A stretch of 64,000 nt of DNA, taken from assembly GCA_943912855.1 (NCBI GenBank), contig CALTVC010000018.1:1-64000 (forward strand). Reading direction: 5' to 3'. Below, one piece after another: positions 18,462-26,714 of this stretch. The notes under the pieces are model-generated. The model saw only the letters and a list, made by a program, of their open reading frames with translations. It did not search any database and was not told the DNA's origin. This DNA comes from an uncultured Flavobacterium sp. (lineage in GTDB: Bacteria > Bacteroidota > Bacteroidia > Flavobacteriales > Flavobacteriaceae). The number at the start of each line of letters is the position of its first letter. The stretch's first letter is position 1. The position numbers were made by a program, and so were the translations under genes.

Positions 18462-18962
18462 TTAAAAATTCCACTTATCAGGGTCGAAAATCATAGAGGT
18501 TTGCGCTTTTAGCGTATACATAACAATCCATCCGTACATATTTTCAAACACTGGCCCGTACTTTTCCATCCTAAAACTAGCGGCATCAAACAGCATATAC
18601 AGGAAATGGTTCGGGTCGTGCCGGCACTGGTTCAGGTAGGTGCAAATATCAAGGCCCACACCTTCAAGCCGTGTAAGCACTTCTTCCTGTTTATCATAAT
18701 CATCGGTTTTGCCTGCAAAATCCAGCAGTAAAAAAGAAATGTCGCGGTAATAAAAATGCGTGGTAGCGTTAGCGTTCGGCACCATGGTGCCGCTGTAACT
18801 TTCCAGCATCATTACGGGCATTTCCACACCATTCCTAAAATTGCCATCAAGTTCAGAAACGTCGAAGCGATAAAAACCGTTTATGCCCTTATGGGCGGTG
18901 GCCATGGCCTGGTGAAATTCGGTAATTTGTTGGTGGCGTATGTTTTGTACTATGCGTGTCAT
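18462..18962 (-). CDS. Hypothetical phage protein, 166 residues
   Basis: Soluble, mixed alpha/beta, with no signal. Overlaps the 242-residue gene by 4 nt (ATGA type), so translation is coupled. Last gene before the terminator at 18381. The position before the tape-measure block would suit a tail completion, tail terminator or head-tail connector protein; the sequence shows no deciding motif. Confidence 0.55.
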   Translation of the reverse strand: MTRIVQNIRHQQITEFHQAMATAHKGINGFYRFDVSELDGNFRNGVEMPVMMLESYSGTMVPNANATTHFYYRDISFLLLDFAGKTDDYDKQEEVLTRLEGVGLDICTYLNQCRHDPNHFLYMLFDAASFRMEKYGPVFENMYGWIVMYTLKAQTSMIFDPDKWNF

Positions 18963-19687
18963 CTTCTGCGGTGTTTGGGTTTTGGTTTCAGATTTTCGTT
19001 AAACTGTTCCAGCAGGGTGTAAATATTGGCTGTGGCGGTTTCGTTATACGAACCGAATTTACCCCCAGCCATTTCGGTAATTACTTTGGCAAAACTCGCC
19101 TTTCCGCCTTTGCCTTTACCGTCGCCTTCCTTGAACGAGTGCTTAAACAGTTTTAACATTTGTGACTTGCTACCGGAATACGCCAACTCCATAGCCAGGA
19201 GCGCAGGCACGGGAACTGACTCAAAACGTTTGGCACGTTCATCGAGCGCGTACCTATCGAACGCTTCGCCGGGGAAACGATACAGTGCCGCTGCCATATA
19301 ACGCAGGGCTTCTATGGGTTTGCCGTTATCGTGCCACATGGCGTGCAAATCTTCGGCTGCGGCGAATTCCTGAGCGGTACTATCGCCAAAACCACGGTAC
19401 GGTACTTTGCCTACCTTAAGGTCAGGGAACAGCGTACGGGTGTTTTCTGTGTACAAAAACAGGTAGTCTTTTCGCAGTTCAGACATTGGCACATTGGCTC
19501 GAATCCAAAACGCCTGCAGGTTACGTCTAAATGTGTACCAACGACACCCCATAAGGATGAGGAAAAAAAATTTATCCAATGGCATTTTACCACCAAAACG
19601 CAGTACCGTAGCAATGCGCTGCAGCTGCCACGGTGAGAGTTCATCCCACGACTGCGGGAGCGATATTTTAAGCGTTTTCGTTTTCAT
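18959..19687 (-). CDS. Hypothetical phage protein, 242 residues
   Basis: Starts MKTKTLKISLPQSWDELSPW and ends in a basic tail (LKPKPKHRRR). Helical, with a hydrophobic stretch near 38-50 (KFFFLILMGCRWYTF) too short and mixed to be a clear membrane segment. Overlaps the spanin candidate by 20 nt. No family recognised; may be a tail assembly or chaperone protein by position. Confidence 0.55.
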   Translation of the reverse strand: MKTKTLKISLPQSWDELSPWQLQRIATVLRFGGKMPLDKFFFLILMGCRWYTFRRNLQAFWIRANVPMSELRKDYLFLYTENTRTLFPDLKVGKVPYRGFGDSTAQEFAAAEDLHAMWHDNGKPIEALRYMAAALYRFPGEAFDRYALDERAKRFESVPVPALLAMELAYSGSKSQMLKLFKHSFKEGDGKGKGGKASFAKVITEMAGGKFGSYNETATANIYTLLEQFNENLKPKPKHRRR

Positions 19688-20237
19688 CTATTATTTCGGC
19701 AAAAGCCTTTTTTTTCTTGCGCCATACCGCAAAAATTATCCAGAATACACCAAACAGGATTGCGCCACAAATGCCCCACGCAAATAATGAAATAGCCGTG
19801 CCATCGCGCTTGGTTTTTTTATCTGAAACCGATTCAGAAGCCTTTGCCGTAGCCTGTACGTTTTCGGTTTCCGCTACGTTTACCGAAGCTTTTGCGTTTT
19901 CCTTTACCTGTGTTTCGGTGGTTTTAGCGGTGGCGGTATCGGCTTTTTTAAACTTCAGTTTGCCGTTTTGCACCTTTACAGTGTCTTTACCGTTAATGTA
20001 GGTTATGGGTTGGGTTGGGTCGAAAGGCTCAATTTCCGCTTCTGTAAACGACGAAACAGCATTTTCCTTTACCGTTTGTTTGGTTTCGGCAGATGTTTCG
20101 GCCTGTGCCGCCGTAGTGGTTGTAGTGGTGCTATTCAGCGTGGCTTCGGTAGCTTTTTCTTCCTCATGGCGTTCGGCTCTACGAACGCCACAGGAAGCCA
20201 AACCAAGGATTACGAATATGATGTAGATTAGTTTCAT
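19668..20237 (-). CDS. Unimolecular spanin candidate (lipoprotein with C-terminal TM)
   Basis: 189 residues. The N-terminus MKLIYIIFVILGLASC is a lipoprotein signal with the acylated Cys at 16. Then comes a long Ala/Thr/Glu-rich, probably extended periplasmic part (about 17-147), one transmembrane helix (about 148-172, AISLFAWGICGAILFGVFWI) and a basic cytoplasmic tail (RKKKKAF). An outer-membrane lipid anchor plus an inner-membrane helix in one chain is the architecture of unimolecular spanins such as T1 gp11, which fuse the two membranes at the last step of lysis. The gene sits in the lysis cassette, after the glucosaminidase gene, as expected. I see no sequence similarity to known spanins; the call rests on topology and context. 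Confidence 0.6.
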   Translation of the reverse strand: MKLIYIIFVILGLASCGVRRAERHEEEKATEATLNSTTTTTTAAQAETSAETKQTVKENAVSSFTEAEIEPFDPTQPITYINGKDTVKVQNGKLKFKKADTATAKTTETQVKENAKASVNVAETENVQATAKASESVSDKKTKRDGTAISLFAWGICGAILFGVFWIIFAVWRKKKKAFAEIIDENENA

Positions 20238-20521
20238 TTAATGATTTCTTTTTTTACAACGTAACTTAATAATTCATTTTTAATACAGGTTTCAAGTTCA
20301 TCAAGTGCTGTATTTTTTGATTTAAAAGACACTCTATTTTTGGAATTAAAAGTGTATTTTGAAATATTTCTTGCCAAAGAAATACCTACATATAGTCTTT
20401 TTTTAAACCTGAAAATCCCAAAAAATATACTTTTATTTACTAATACATGAGCCACGTATCGTTCGTTTCCGTTTGCAAAAGTTAACTTTTCTATATGCCG
20501 GGAAATAATTTTTGTTCTCAT
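20234..20521 (-). CDS. Hypothetical protein of the lysis cassette, 95 residues
   Basis: Very basic, beta-rich and soluble: MRTKIISRHIEKLTFANGNE, many Lys and Arg. Overlaps the endolysin stop by 1 nt and the spanin start by 4 nt, so co-translated with both. Not recognised. Confidence 0.5.
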   Translation of the reverse strand: MRTKIISRHIEKLTFANGNERYVAHVLVNKSIFFGIFRFKKRLYVGISLARNISKYTFNSKNRVSFKSKNTALDELETCIKNELLSYVVKKEIIK

Positions 20522-21027
20522 TACTTTATTCTTCTTTGAATTGATGCCACCATATTCACCATAACACGGCTGTAATCAGGGTCGGTAGCATAACCCGCAG
20601 CCGCTACAGCTTTTACAAAGGCTACGGGGTCGTGTTTTACCAACATTGCCTTTTTGTAAATACGTGAGTTAAGAAACATATTGGCGTGATGTGTAAACGA
20701 ACCTTCGGGGGTATCAAATCTGCGGAAGTAATCTTTAACCGTGTATTTAAACATTTTACGCCCGTTCCTTACCACAGGTTCTATTTTCAGTACCACCGGA
20801 TATTTTACCCCCATTGTACTATGATATTCTGTAGTAGTAATAAGTTGTTCGTTGCCGTTAATGCCGTCGATGTCTTTAACACCAAAGAACATATTACCCG
20901 GAGCAGCATCGCCCCAGGCGCTTTCCAGTGCGGCCTGTGCCAATATAGCCACAGCACTAATACCGGTTTTCTTTTGCGTTTCTAAAGCAAAAGGCAGATA
21001 TTTTTGTACAAATAATTCAGGTGTCAT
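20521..21027 (-). CDS. Endolysin: glucosaminidase (FlgJ/LytG type)
   Basis: 168 residues, a single glucosaminidase domain. It hydrolyses the glycan backbone of peptidoglycan after N-acetylglucosamine. Visible motifs: ILAQAALESAWG with the probable catalytic Glu35, then NMFFGVK, and a C-terminal ...YATDPDYSRVMVNMV. There is no signal peptide, so a holin is needed for export, and two holin candidates lie directly upstream. The start overlaps the 62-residue membrane gene by 11 nt. Confidence 0.9.
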   Translation of the reverse strand: MTPELFVQKYLPFALETQKKTGISAVAILAQAALESAWGDAAPGNMFFGVKDIDGINGNEQLITTTEYHSTMGVKYPVVLKIEPVVRNGRKMFKYTVKDYFRRFDTPEGSFTHHANMFLNSRIYKKAMLVKHDPVAFVKAVAAAGYATDPDYSRVMVNMVASIQRRIK

Positions 21028-21205
21028 TTTTCTTTTTTTTAAGTTCTTTAAAATTTTTAATTATCGTGGTAATACCCGCGATAAATCCGACACAAAACAT
21101 TACATTCCGCTGTACGCCCTCAGCGAACAGCGTACCTAAAATGCCGGTACCTATGCCACTCCAAGCAATCAGTTTTTCGCTAATGTGGTGGGATATGTTA
21201 CTCAT
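21017..21205 (-). CDS. Holin or antiholin candidate, 62 residues
   Basis: Two hydrophobic segments (about 12-28, LIAWSGIGTGILGTLF; about 33-49, VMFCVGFIAGITTIIKNF) and a very basic C-terminus (KELKKKKNDT). This is the build of small class II holins. Overlaps the 82-residue membrane gene and the endolysin gene. Holin and antiholin roles cannot be assigned from sequence. Confidence 0.55.
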   Translation of the reverse strand: MSNISHHISEKLIAWSGIGTGILGTLFAEGVQRNVMFCVGFIAGITTIIKNFKELKKKKNDT

Positions 21206-21446
21206 TAATGTCGTTGCGTTTAATTCCTGCCAATTGTCCTATAAGGAAAACCGCCGCAATTGCCTGATTTATATAAAACATATAATCATTTTCCTGAGCA
21301 TCTGTTAAATGGGGATTGCCATTAATAAACTGCGATGCCACTGTAAGCGATACAACAAAAACAGTCATTAACGCCTTAACCCATGGAGGTGTACTCTGCG
21401 TGATTTGTTTTACACCAAAAGCCGTTTGTTTTATTTGTTTCGTCAC
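21198..21446 (-). CDS. Holin candidate, 82 residues
   Basis: Polar N-terminus (MTKQIKQTAFGVKQITQSTP), a transmembrane segment (about 24-42, VKALMTVFVVSLTVASQF), a short loop and a second segment (about 58-75, INQAIAAVFLIGQLAGI). Would form lethal pores timing lysis. First gene of the cassette holin, holin-like, endolysin, 95-residue, spanin candidate; the genes overlap by up to 20 nt. Confidence 0.6.
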   Translation of the reverse strand: MTKQIKQTAFGVKQITQSTPPWVKALMTVFVVSLTVASQFINGNPHLTDAQENDYMFYINQAIAAVFLIGQLAGIKRNDINE

Positions 21447-21449
21447 CTT

Positions 21450-21932
21450 TTAGTTGTTTTTAGTTATAAAAATTCTTCCCCAGCTTACAACACCGGAACT
21501 GATAATCTTCACATAAGCCGTGTAACTGTTGGCAAATTCGCCATACGGTATTTTAGGGCAAAAAAGCATAAAACCAGTTCCCTGGCACGAATAACGGGTG
21601 TTTAACTGCGCGTCTGTTTGTGGTGCTGTTAGTGCTGTATTTACCGAACTTACCGCTTCACACGGAATGTAAATAGACTGCTGGTTTGCCTGATATTCGG
21701 CTTCCTGCTCAGGGGTAGCATCATTATACCATTGCTGTGTTTCTGTGTTGAACTTAGGGCAACATATGTTCACTGTTCTTAAAACAGTCGTGTAACAGGC
21801 GGTTGTGTCGGTTGGTTCTTCCATTATTGCGTAAAGCTCAGCTTTAGTGTCGCAGTCGTAAAAAGTGTAGTAGGTCTGTGCTTTAACAGAAAAGGAAAAG
21901 CATACCAGAAGTAGTAAGATAATCTGTTTCAT
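21450..21932 (-). CDS. Secreted Cys-rich phage protein, 160 residues
   Basis: Sec signal peptide MKQIILLLLVCFSFSVKAQ, then a mature part with about seven Cys, including a CC pair, suggesting disulfides formed in the periplasm. Located 4 nt downstream of the fibre-like gene and just before the lysis cassette. Function unknown; one of three signal-peptide proteins in the late region. Confidence 0.6.
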   Translation of the reverse strand: MKQIILLLLVCFSFSVKAQTYYTFYDCDTKAELYAIMEEPTDTTACYTTVLRTVNICCPKFNTETQQWYNDATPEQEAEYQANQQSIYIPCEAVSSVNTALTAPQTDAQLNTRYSCQGTGFMLFCPKIPYGEFANSYTAYVKIISSGVVSWGRIFITKNN

Positions 21933-21936
21933 TTTT

Positions 21937-22998
21937 TTAGTTTGAACGGTTAATAGTTATATCCATAGATCCAAGCCTTGAATTACTGGTAGTAGAATCA
22001 GGCGTTATTGCAAAAAACAAATATTGTGGCAAACTCGGGTCTATAGTAATATTAGATGGGTCTTGGGTAGTATTTGTTATAAAAAAGCCAGGTGAACTTG
22101 TAGACATAAAGTACATTGTAGCAGATGTTGACGAAGAAGAAACAATGCTAAGATTCCTTTCATATCTAAAAACCCGACCCGTTGTTGATGTGCTTGTACT
22201 ACTTAAACTTATAACCTGTGCGCCCGATATGGCATTTGTTGTATTTATGTAACATCTCATCTGTGTGTTAGGTGCCGTTGTTGGTATCTCGAACTGACCC
22301 AAAAGAGTAGCTGTGCCAGTTTGAAACGTGTTAGCCGGAATAAGATAACTCTTAACAATCATCGGAGTAGTAACACCTGTTACATAACTGCTCGGCCCAT
22401 CACTTTTTTTGTAGACCACGTTAAGGTTAAGTGCGCTGACGGCGTTTTGTATGTCTGCCATGTTAGCAACGGACGTACTGGACGTACCCAGCGTGTGCGT
22501 CGCAACGGCTAAGCCTGTTTGTGTTCCTGTCCAGGTATTACCGCCTGATAAATTAGCCTTACCGGAAACAGTAGTAGTAAAGTAATTTTGATCTATACCG
22601 CCATCAGTATTTGCGCCGGTTGTGGTGTATAACTTCGCTGTACCTCTTTGCGTTGATGACGCCTGCTGTATATCAATATACGGTGTGGTACTTCCATTGG
22701 CTACAGTAATACCTGAAGCGGTGTTTCCCGTAACACTGGTAACACCACTATCGCCTGGCGTAACCCATGCCGTACCATTATGGTACTGGAATTTATTTGT
22801 AATGGAATTTAATCGTAAACGCCCCTTTAATCCAATGCCATTTTGCGAAACATCGGTTTTGTTCACAGGCGCAACGAAAACCGAATCGGCTTTAAAACCA
22901 CCTGTGTTACGTATGTATGTTGTAGGCGTGCCCTGCGTAGCCTGAGCCGAAACCACAAACGACAATAAACCAAGGATAAAAACTAAAAATCTTTTCAT
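21937..22998 (-). CDS. Tail-fibre-like protein with a signal peptide
   Basis: 353 residues. N-terminus MKRFLVFILGLLSFVVSAQA is a clear Sec signal peptide. The rest looks like a tail fibre or collar: Thr/Ser/Gly-rich, with fibre-type motifs (STQRGTAKLYTTTGANTDGG, GGNTWTGTQT) and a beta-rich C-terminal domain. A virion protein with an export signal is unexpected, since tails are built in the cytoplasm; it may instead be a secreted fibre homologue. The 22 bp around its start are identical to those of the gene at 31046-31570. Confidence 0.65.
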   Translation of the reverse strand: MKRFLVFILGLLSFVVSAQATQGTPTTYIRNTGGFKADSVFVAPVNKTDVSQNGIGLKGRLRLNSITNKFQYHNGTAWVTPGDSGVTSVTGNTASGITVANGSTTPYIDIQQASSTQRGTAKLYTTTGANTDGGIDQNYFTTTVSGKANLSGGNTWTGTQTGLAVATHTLGTSSTSVANMADIQNAVSALNLNVVYKKSDGPSSYVTGVTTPMIVKSYLIPANTFQTGTATLLGQFEIPTTAPNTQMRCYINTTNAISGAQVISLSSTSTSTTGRVFRYERNLSIVSSSSTSATMYFMSTSSPGFFITNTTQDPSNITIDPSLPQYLFFAITPDSTTSNSRLGSMDITINRSN

Positions 22999-22999
22999 G

Positions 23000-23815
23000 T
23001 TATTTGTAAATTACTGAATATGAACTTCCTGAATAAAACAAATCACTATACACTGTTCCGGTAGCGCTATCAATACCAAAAATACCTTCCTGAGGTCCAC
23101 CGGTTGCCGAACTGCTGATTTGTACAACCAGAGAAACACCAACCAAATCAGCATTCTGGAATTCGCCCGATGTGGTAACCAAACCGAAAGCCGTCTTAAA
23201 ACCAACCGAAGAAACAGCGTTAGCCGGATCAATCTCCATAACCATGGTTTCAAGTATTTCTATACCGTCGCCACCGTAAAAACCGGGTACGCCTGTGAAT
23301 AACCAAAATGTTTCTTCACCGTACCATATACCTTTAAAAAAATACAGTGTATTAGCATCGGTAAATGCCCTGTCGGCGCTGTTCATTTCGTCCAGGTAAC
23401 TGGCAGTTATATTGCCTAAATCGGTAATATTAGCGTTCAACGAAGCATTAAAATCATTAACAGTGTACCTGCGTTCAGATATGCAATGCAACATACTTCC
23501 TGTAAATGCAGTACCACCATTGCCGTACGTTCCTTTACCATTTTTAAAAGCATAGTAATATTTCAATGCTTTGTTTTCGGCAACGGTAAGTACCCCAATA
23601 ACGGACACTTGTATTTCTGAAAAAATAAAAGGCGTAGGCAATGCGTTTAAAACACCCGCCACTACATCTGCATCGGGTGGGGATTGTACCGTATTAGCCC
23701 AGGCAATTTCCACCACAACAAACATGTTGTTTTGATTGATGGTGCCACCGCCACCACCTGAACCGCCATCACTGCACCCACAATCGGGTGAATTTGTTGA
23801 AGTATGTACTGCCAT
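23000..23815 (-). CDS. Putative structural protein, 271 residues
   Basis: Short N-terminal linker with a CGCSDGGSGGGGG stretch, then a beta-rich domain. No signal peptide. First gene after late promoter 2 and 1 nt before the fibre-like gene. Probably a tail or fibre-network protein; not recognised. Confidence 0.55.
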   Translation of the reverse strand: MAVHTSTNSPDCGCSDGGSGGGGGTINQNNMFVVVEIAWANTVQSPPDADVVAGVLNALPTPFIFSEIQVSVIGVLTVAENKALKYYYAFKNGKGTYGNGGTAFTGSMLHCISERRYTVNDFNASLNANITDLGNITASYLDEMNSADRAFTDANTLYFFKGIWYGEETFWLFTGVPGFYGGDGIEILETMVMEIDPANAVSSVGFKTAFGLVTTSGEFQNADLVGVSLVVQISSSATGGPQEGIFGIDSATGTVYSDLFYSGSSYSVIYK

Positions 23816-23819
23816 AGTG

Positions 23820-23856
23820 CAAAAATGGTAAGATGAATAGCGTTACAACAGGACAC
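23820..23856 (-). promoter_or_regulatory. Late promoter 2
   Basis: Minus strand GTGTCCTGTT (23856-23847), 19-nt spacer, CATTTTTG (23827-23820). It begins 3 nt after the stop codon of the 319-residue gene and ends 4 nt before ATG 23815, so the transcript has almost no leader. Confidence 0.8.
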
Positions 23857-23859
23857 TTT

Positions 23860-24819
23860 TTACAGGCCAAAAACGGCACCGTTGTCTTTTGGCATTGCTT
23901 TAACCGACGGTGTAGCGGTAACGAGCGCACCAGGGAAATCAGTAAACGAATCAGGGTTTGATTGTATGAGTTCTTTCGCCAATTCCAGATAATTATCTCC
24001 GTTTCTTTTAAGATTAAACGAGGTTTGTTCAAGGAATTCGGAAGCCTTACCGTAGTCTATAGGCTGGGTACGGTCATTAGGCAGCGACGTAAACGACACT
24101 TTAAGGCCATCAGGGGATATAATAAACAAGCCTTCAGTACAAACTTTTGCGACAGTAAACGAAACGATGGCTTTTTGCAATAATACTTTAAGGCGGTGCT
24201 GAACAGCATTCAACTCACCTAAAACCAAATGTGAATGCAAGGCATCTGAAATAAAACGAATGATGTACTGATCTTCTACCTGTTGCAGTGATGGTACTAA
24301 CGCCATATAGGTTTGGCGGGAATCAAAAATATTATATGCCAACTGAAACGAAGCGGTACTGTTTACGATAAGTTGATTTGTGGTAAGGTAATTTTCTGCC
24401 CATTCAGGGAATACCGTTTTATTTTGTTCCAAATGTTCCAAAAGCAAATCCATCGCCGTGTGCCCGTTCTCTAAAAACGTGCGCTGCAAGTCTCTTTGCT
24501 GGCCCCATGATACGTTTTCACGCTTTTCATTTTTCGTTTGATTTACGCCGGTGCTGTCAATATTTACGGCACCAAACGGCAGGTAAATGAAAAACGAAAA
24601 GTTAGCCAATGCATTTTGCAAATACCCCCGAGCCGTATTTTTTATGTTGGCATCTGTTCCCGTGGCTACATCGGCCAGTGTTTCGTGTAGATTACCCACA
24701 TATTTACGGGTAAATTTATACACCGCCTGAATAATAAACGGTTCAACATCGGCAAACTGAAAATTTGCGGATATGCTAATGTACTTTTTAAAGTCCTGTG
24801 TGGTATTCAGTATTGCCAT
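23860..24819 (-). CDS. Phage protein of the DUF6712 type, 319 residues
   Basis: Starts MAILNTTQDFKKYISISANF. Mostly helical, no export signal. Start and stop overlap the portal gene by 1 nt. Proteins with this N-terminus next to flavobacterial phage portals are, as I recall, annotated DUF6712; a head-tail connector or head completion role is likely by position only. Confidence 0.55.
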   Translation of the reverse strand: MAILNTTQDFKKYISISANFQFADVEPFIIQAVYKFTRKYVGNLHETLADVATGTDANIKNTARGYLQNALANFSFFIYLPFGAVNIDSTGVNQTKNEKRENVSWGQQRDLQRTFLENGHTAMDLLLEHLEQNKTVFPEWAENYLTTNQLIVNSTASFQLAYNIFDSRQTYMALVPSLQQVEDQYIIRFISDALHSHLVLGELNAVQHRLKVLLQKAIVSFTVAKVCTEGLFIISPDGLKVSFTSLPNDRTQPIDYGKASEFLEQTSFNLKRNGDNYLELAKELIQSNPDSFTDFPGALVTATPSVKAMPKDNGAVFGL

Positions 24820-26174
24820 TATACGGTGGTTTTTGTCCCGGTAGGGTTTGCATCGAGCGTGGTAAGCGTTATATTTTCAAAACCAATGTTAACTTCTTCA
24901 GGCCATTTGTTATATGCCTTAATAAAATCAGTGTTTTCCAGGGTAATTTCGCGGTCGGTTTTCTTTAAAATCTGAAGTATCGTAAAGGCTTCGCGCTTAT
25001 CTGAGCCTGAGCCTGAGCCCAGTTTACCACCAGGCACACCGCCCGTGGTCATAGACGCATCAACCCCCATGCCTGCATATATTTCGCCATTGGCCGCTTC
25101 AGCTTCAGGAAGGTATGAACCATCCTTCATTTTATTGTCAATAGGTGTAATATCAATTGCATCAACCCATTCTTTACCGTCATAAATCTTAATAGAACGA
25201 ATCATTTTACCAGCCGCTTTATTGCCGGTAAGCGCATCTTTTATCTGATTATCAAAATCTTCACGTATCGATGCACGTTCCTCTATGGTATATTTATGCC
25301 ATTCATCTCCGTATATTTTTTCAAAATATTTTTCATGTACGGTAACTTTAAAAATTGCCGACATCTGGTTAGCAAACAAATTCTTTTTAAACTCAGGAAC
25401 AGAATTTGAAACCTCTAGCCACCCATTTTCAAACACCGCGTGCCACGCATGGTGGGGGTAAAATGCCTCGTTTATCATCGGATAAAACACCGGGCGAATG
25501 AATTTTTTAATGTCTTTTTCCTTGCAATATTCTCGTACTTCATCAGGCGACATGTACGGATCGATGTAATCTACAATGTTTACGAACTTACTTTCAATAT
25601 TTACAGATTTACCGCTACCAAACTTCTGTGAAATGTAAACATGATTAATTACCCCTGTATCTTCGTTTGGTTCTTCAAATCTACACCAGGCGGCACGGTG
25701 GCGTTTTACTCTGTTTATAGTCGAATAATTTTCGCTCAAAACGAATTCAGCGAACGCGATGCCGTACCATTCTAAATCTGCAATGGTTTCTTTAAAGAAA
25801 CGTGGCATCATATTCAGTTTGAAGAAGTCGTTAATTACCTTAACCTTCGGGTCGGTCGCAGAAAAAACATTAACTGATTTCTTACCCTTGTTGGTTACTT
25901 CTTCATATAAAACAACACCATTGCCGTAATGCGCTTTTTGATTTATGCGCAGGGAATTACTAACGCTACCATTGGCGCGGGCTTCCTTGAATATTTTCTG
26001 AGGGGTGTCGTTGTTATCGCCCCAGGCAATTAAAACCCCAGATGCTTTTTCGCTTCCGGTAATCTCTACGATGGTAGCAGTAACAACGGTATCACTATTT
26101 TTTGATGATGATACCGCCGCCGATGGACCGTAACCGGGAATATCTGAAACTATATTATGATGTACGCGCTCCAT
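24819..26174 (-). CDS. Portal protein
   Basis: 451 residues, the normal size. Portal features: an N-terminal region with RANGSVSNSLRINQKAHYG, a helical stem-like middle, FAEFVL and an acidic Asp/Glu-rich stretch, and a Gly/Ser-rich C-terminal tail (GGVPGGKLGSGSGSDKREAF). It forms the dodecameric DNA channel to which the terminase docks. Located 2 nt after the 110-residue gene; terminase lies one unit upstream. Confidence 0.75.
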   Translation of the reverse strand: MERVHHNIVSDIPGYGPSAAVSSSKNSDTVVTATIVEITGSEKASGVLIAWGDNNDTPQKIFKEARANGSVSNSLRINQKAHYGNGVVLYEEVTNKGKKSVNVFSATDPKVKVINDFFKLNMMPRFFKETIADLEWYGIAFAEFVLSENYSTINRVKRHRAAWCRFEEPNEDTGVINHVYISQKFGSGKSVNIESKFVNIVDYIDPYMSPDEVREYCKEKDIKKFIRPVFYPMINEAFYPHHAWHAVFENGWLEVSNSVPEFKKNLFANQMSAIFKVTVHEKYFEKIYGDEWHKYTIEERASIREDFDNQIKDALTGNKAAGKMIRSIKIYDGKEWVDAIDITPIDNKMKDGSYLPEAEAANGEIYAGMGVDASMTTGGVPGGKLGSGSGSDKREAFTILQILKKTDREITLENTDFIKAYNKWPEEVNIGFENITLTTLDANPTGTKTTV

Positions 26175-26176
26175 GC

Positions 26177-26509
26177 TTAGTATATGATGTTTTGACCGTT
26201 AATAGAAATAATAAAATCGATGTATACGGTTTTAATCTGCCCGTTTGCCAGTTCAATGTTACGTGTATGGTTGTCGTGGTGGTTAGGTTTTCTGGTGTAT
26301 TTCCTATCTGGAAAACGATCTGAAGGCATGCTGTTTTTATTAGCAGCAGGCAGATAGGTCACGCCTTCGTAAACCTTAAGTGTACCGCCCTGGTGTTTGT
26401 CCTTACTGAAGGTTCTGTATGCAATATTAAACGGCACGAGCATCTTCATAGAATCGCGTGCGTTCATTATCTCCAGACCTTCGGCAAGTGTAATTGTATC
26501 ATTTGGCAT
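26177..26509 (-). CDS. Hypothetical phage protein, 110 residues
   Basis: Starts MPNDTITLAEGLEIMNARDS. Soluble, with a His-rich middle (NHHDNHTRNIELANG). First gene of the portal unit, 5 nt after the -7 box of late promoter 3, so its mRNA is nearly leaderless. Function unknown. Confidence 0.6.
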   Translation of the reverse strand: MPNDTITLAEGLEIMNARDSMKMLVPFNIAYRTFSKDKHQGGTLKVYEGVTYLPAANKNSMPSDRFPDRKYTRKPNHHDNHTRNIELANGQIKTVYIDFIISINGQNIIY

Positions 26510-26513
26510 ATTG

Positions 26514-26550
26514 CAAATATCAATACAGCACTAAAAACATAACAGGACAG
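26514..26550 (-). promoter_or_regulatory. Late promoter 3 (portal unit)
   Basis: Minus strand CTGTCCTGTT (26550-26541), 19-nt spacer, GATATTTG (26521-26514). The 164-bp gap upstream (26551-26714) holds AT-rich sequence and an imperfect hairpin but no gene. Confidence 0.75.
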
Positions 26551-26714
26551 TATTTTTAAGGGTGGTAATTCTCAAAAAAAATAACTCACATCATTGATTA
26601 CCAATTTTTTGAACCTTTTAAAAATCCTAAAAATTAATTTTTGTGATGATGTGGCTCGCCAGACCCTTCCGAACCGTCGACTTTTCAAAAATCAATTTTG
26701 CAGGATATATGAAT

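Noticed and set aside
26551..26714. A third c4-like locus before the portal unit, from an 8-bp CACATCAT/ATGATGTG inverted repeat
   Set aside because: No crossed pairing, no core hairpin and no match to the next gene start.
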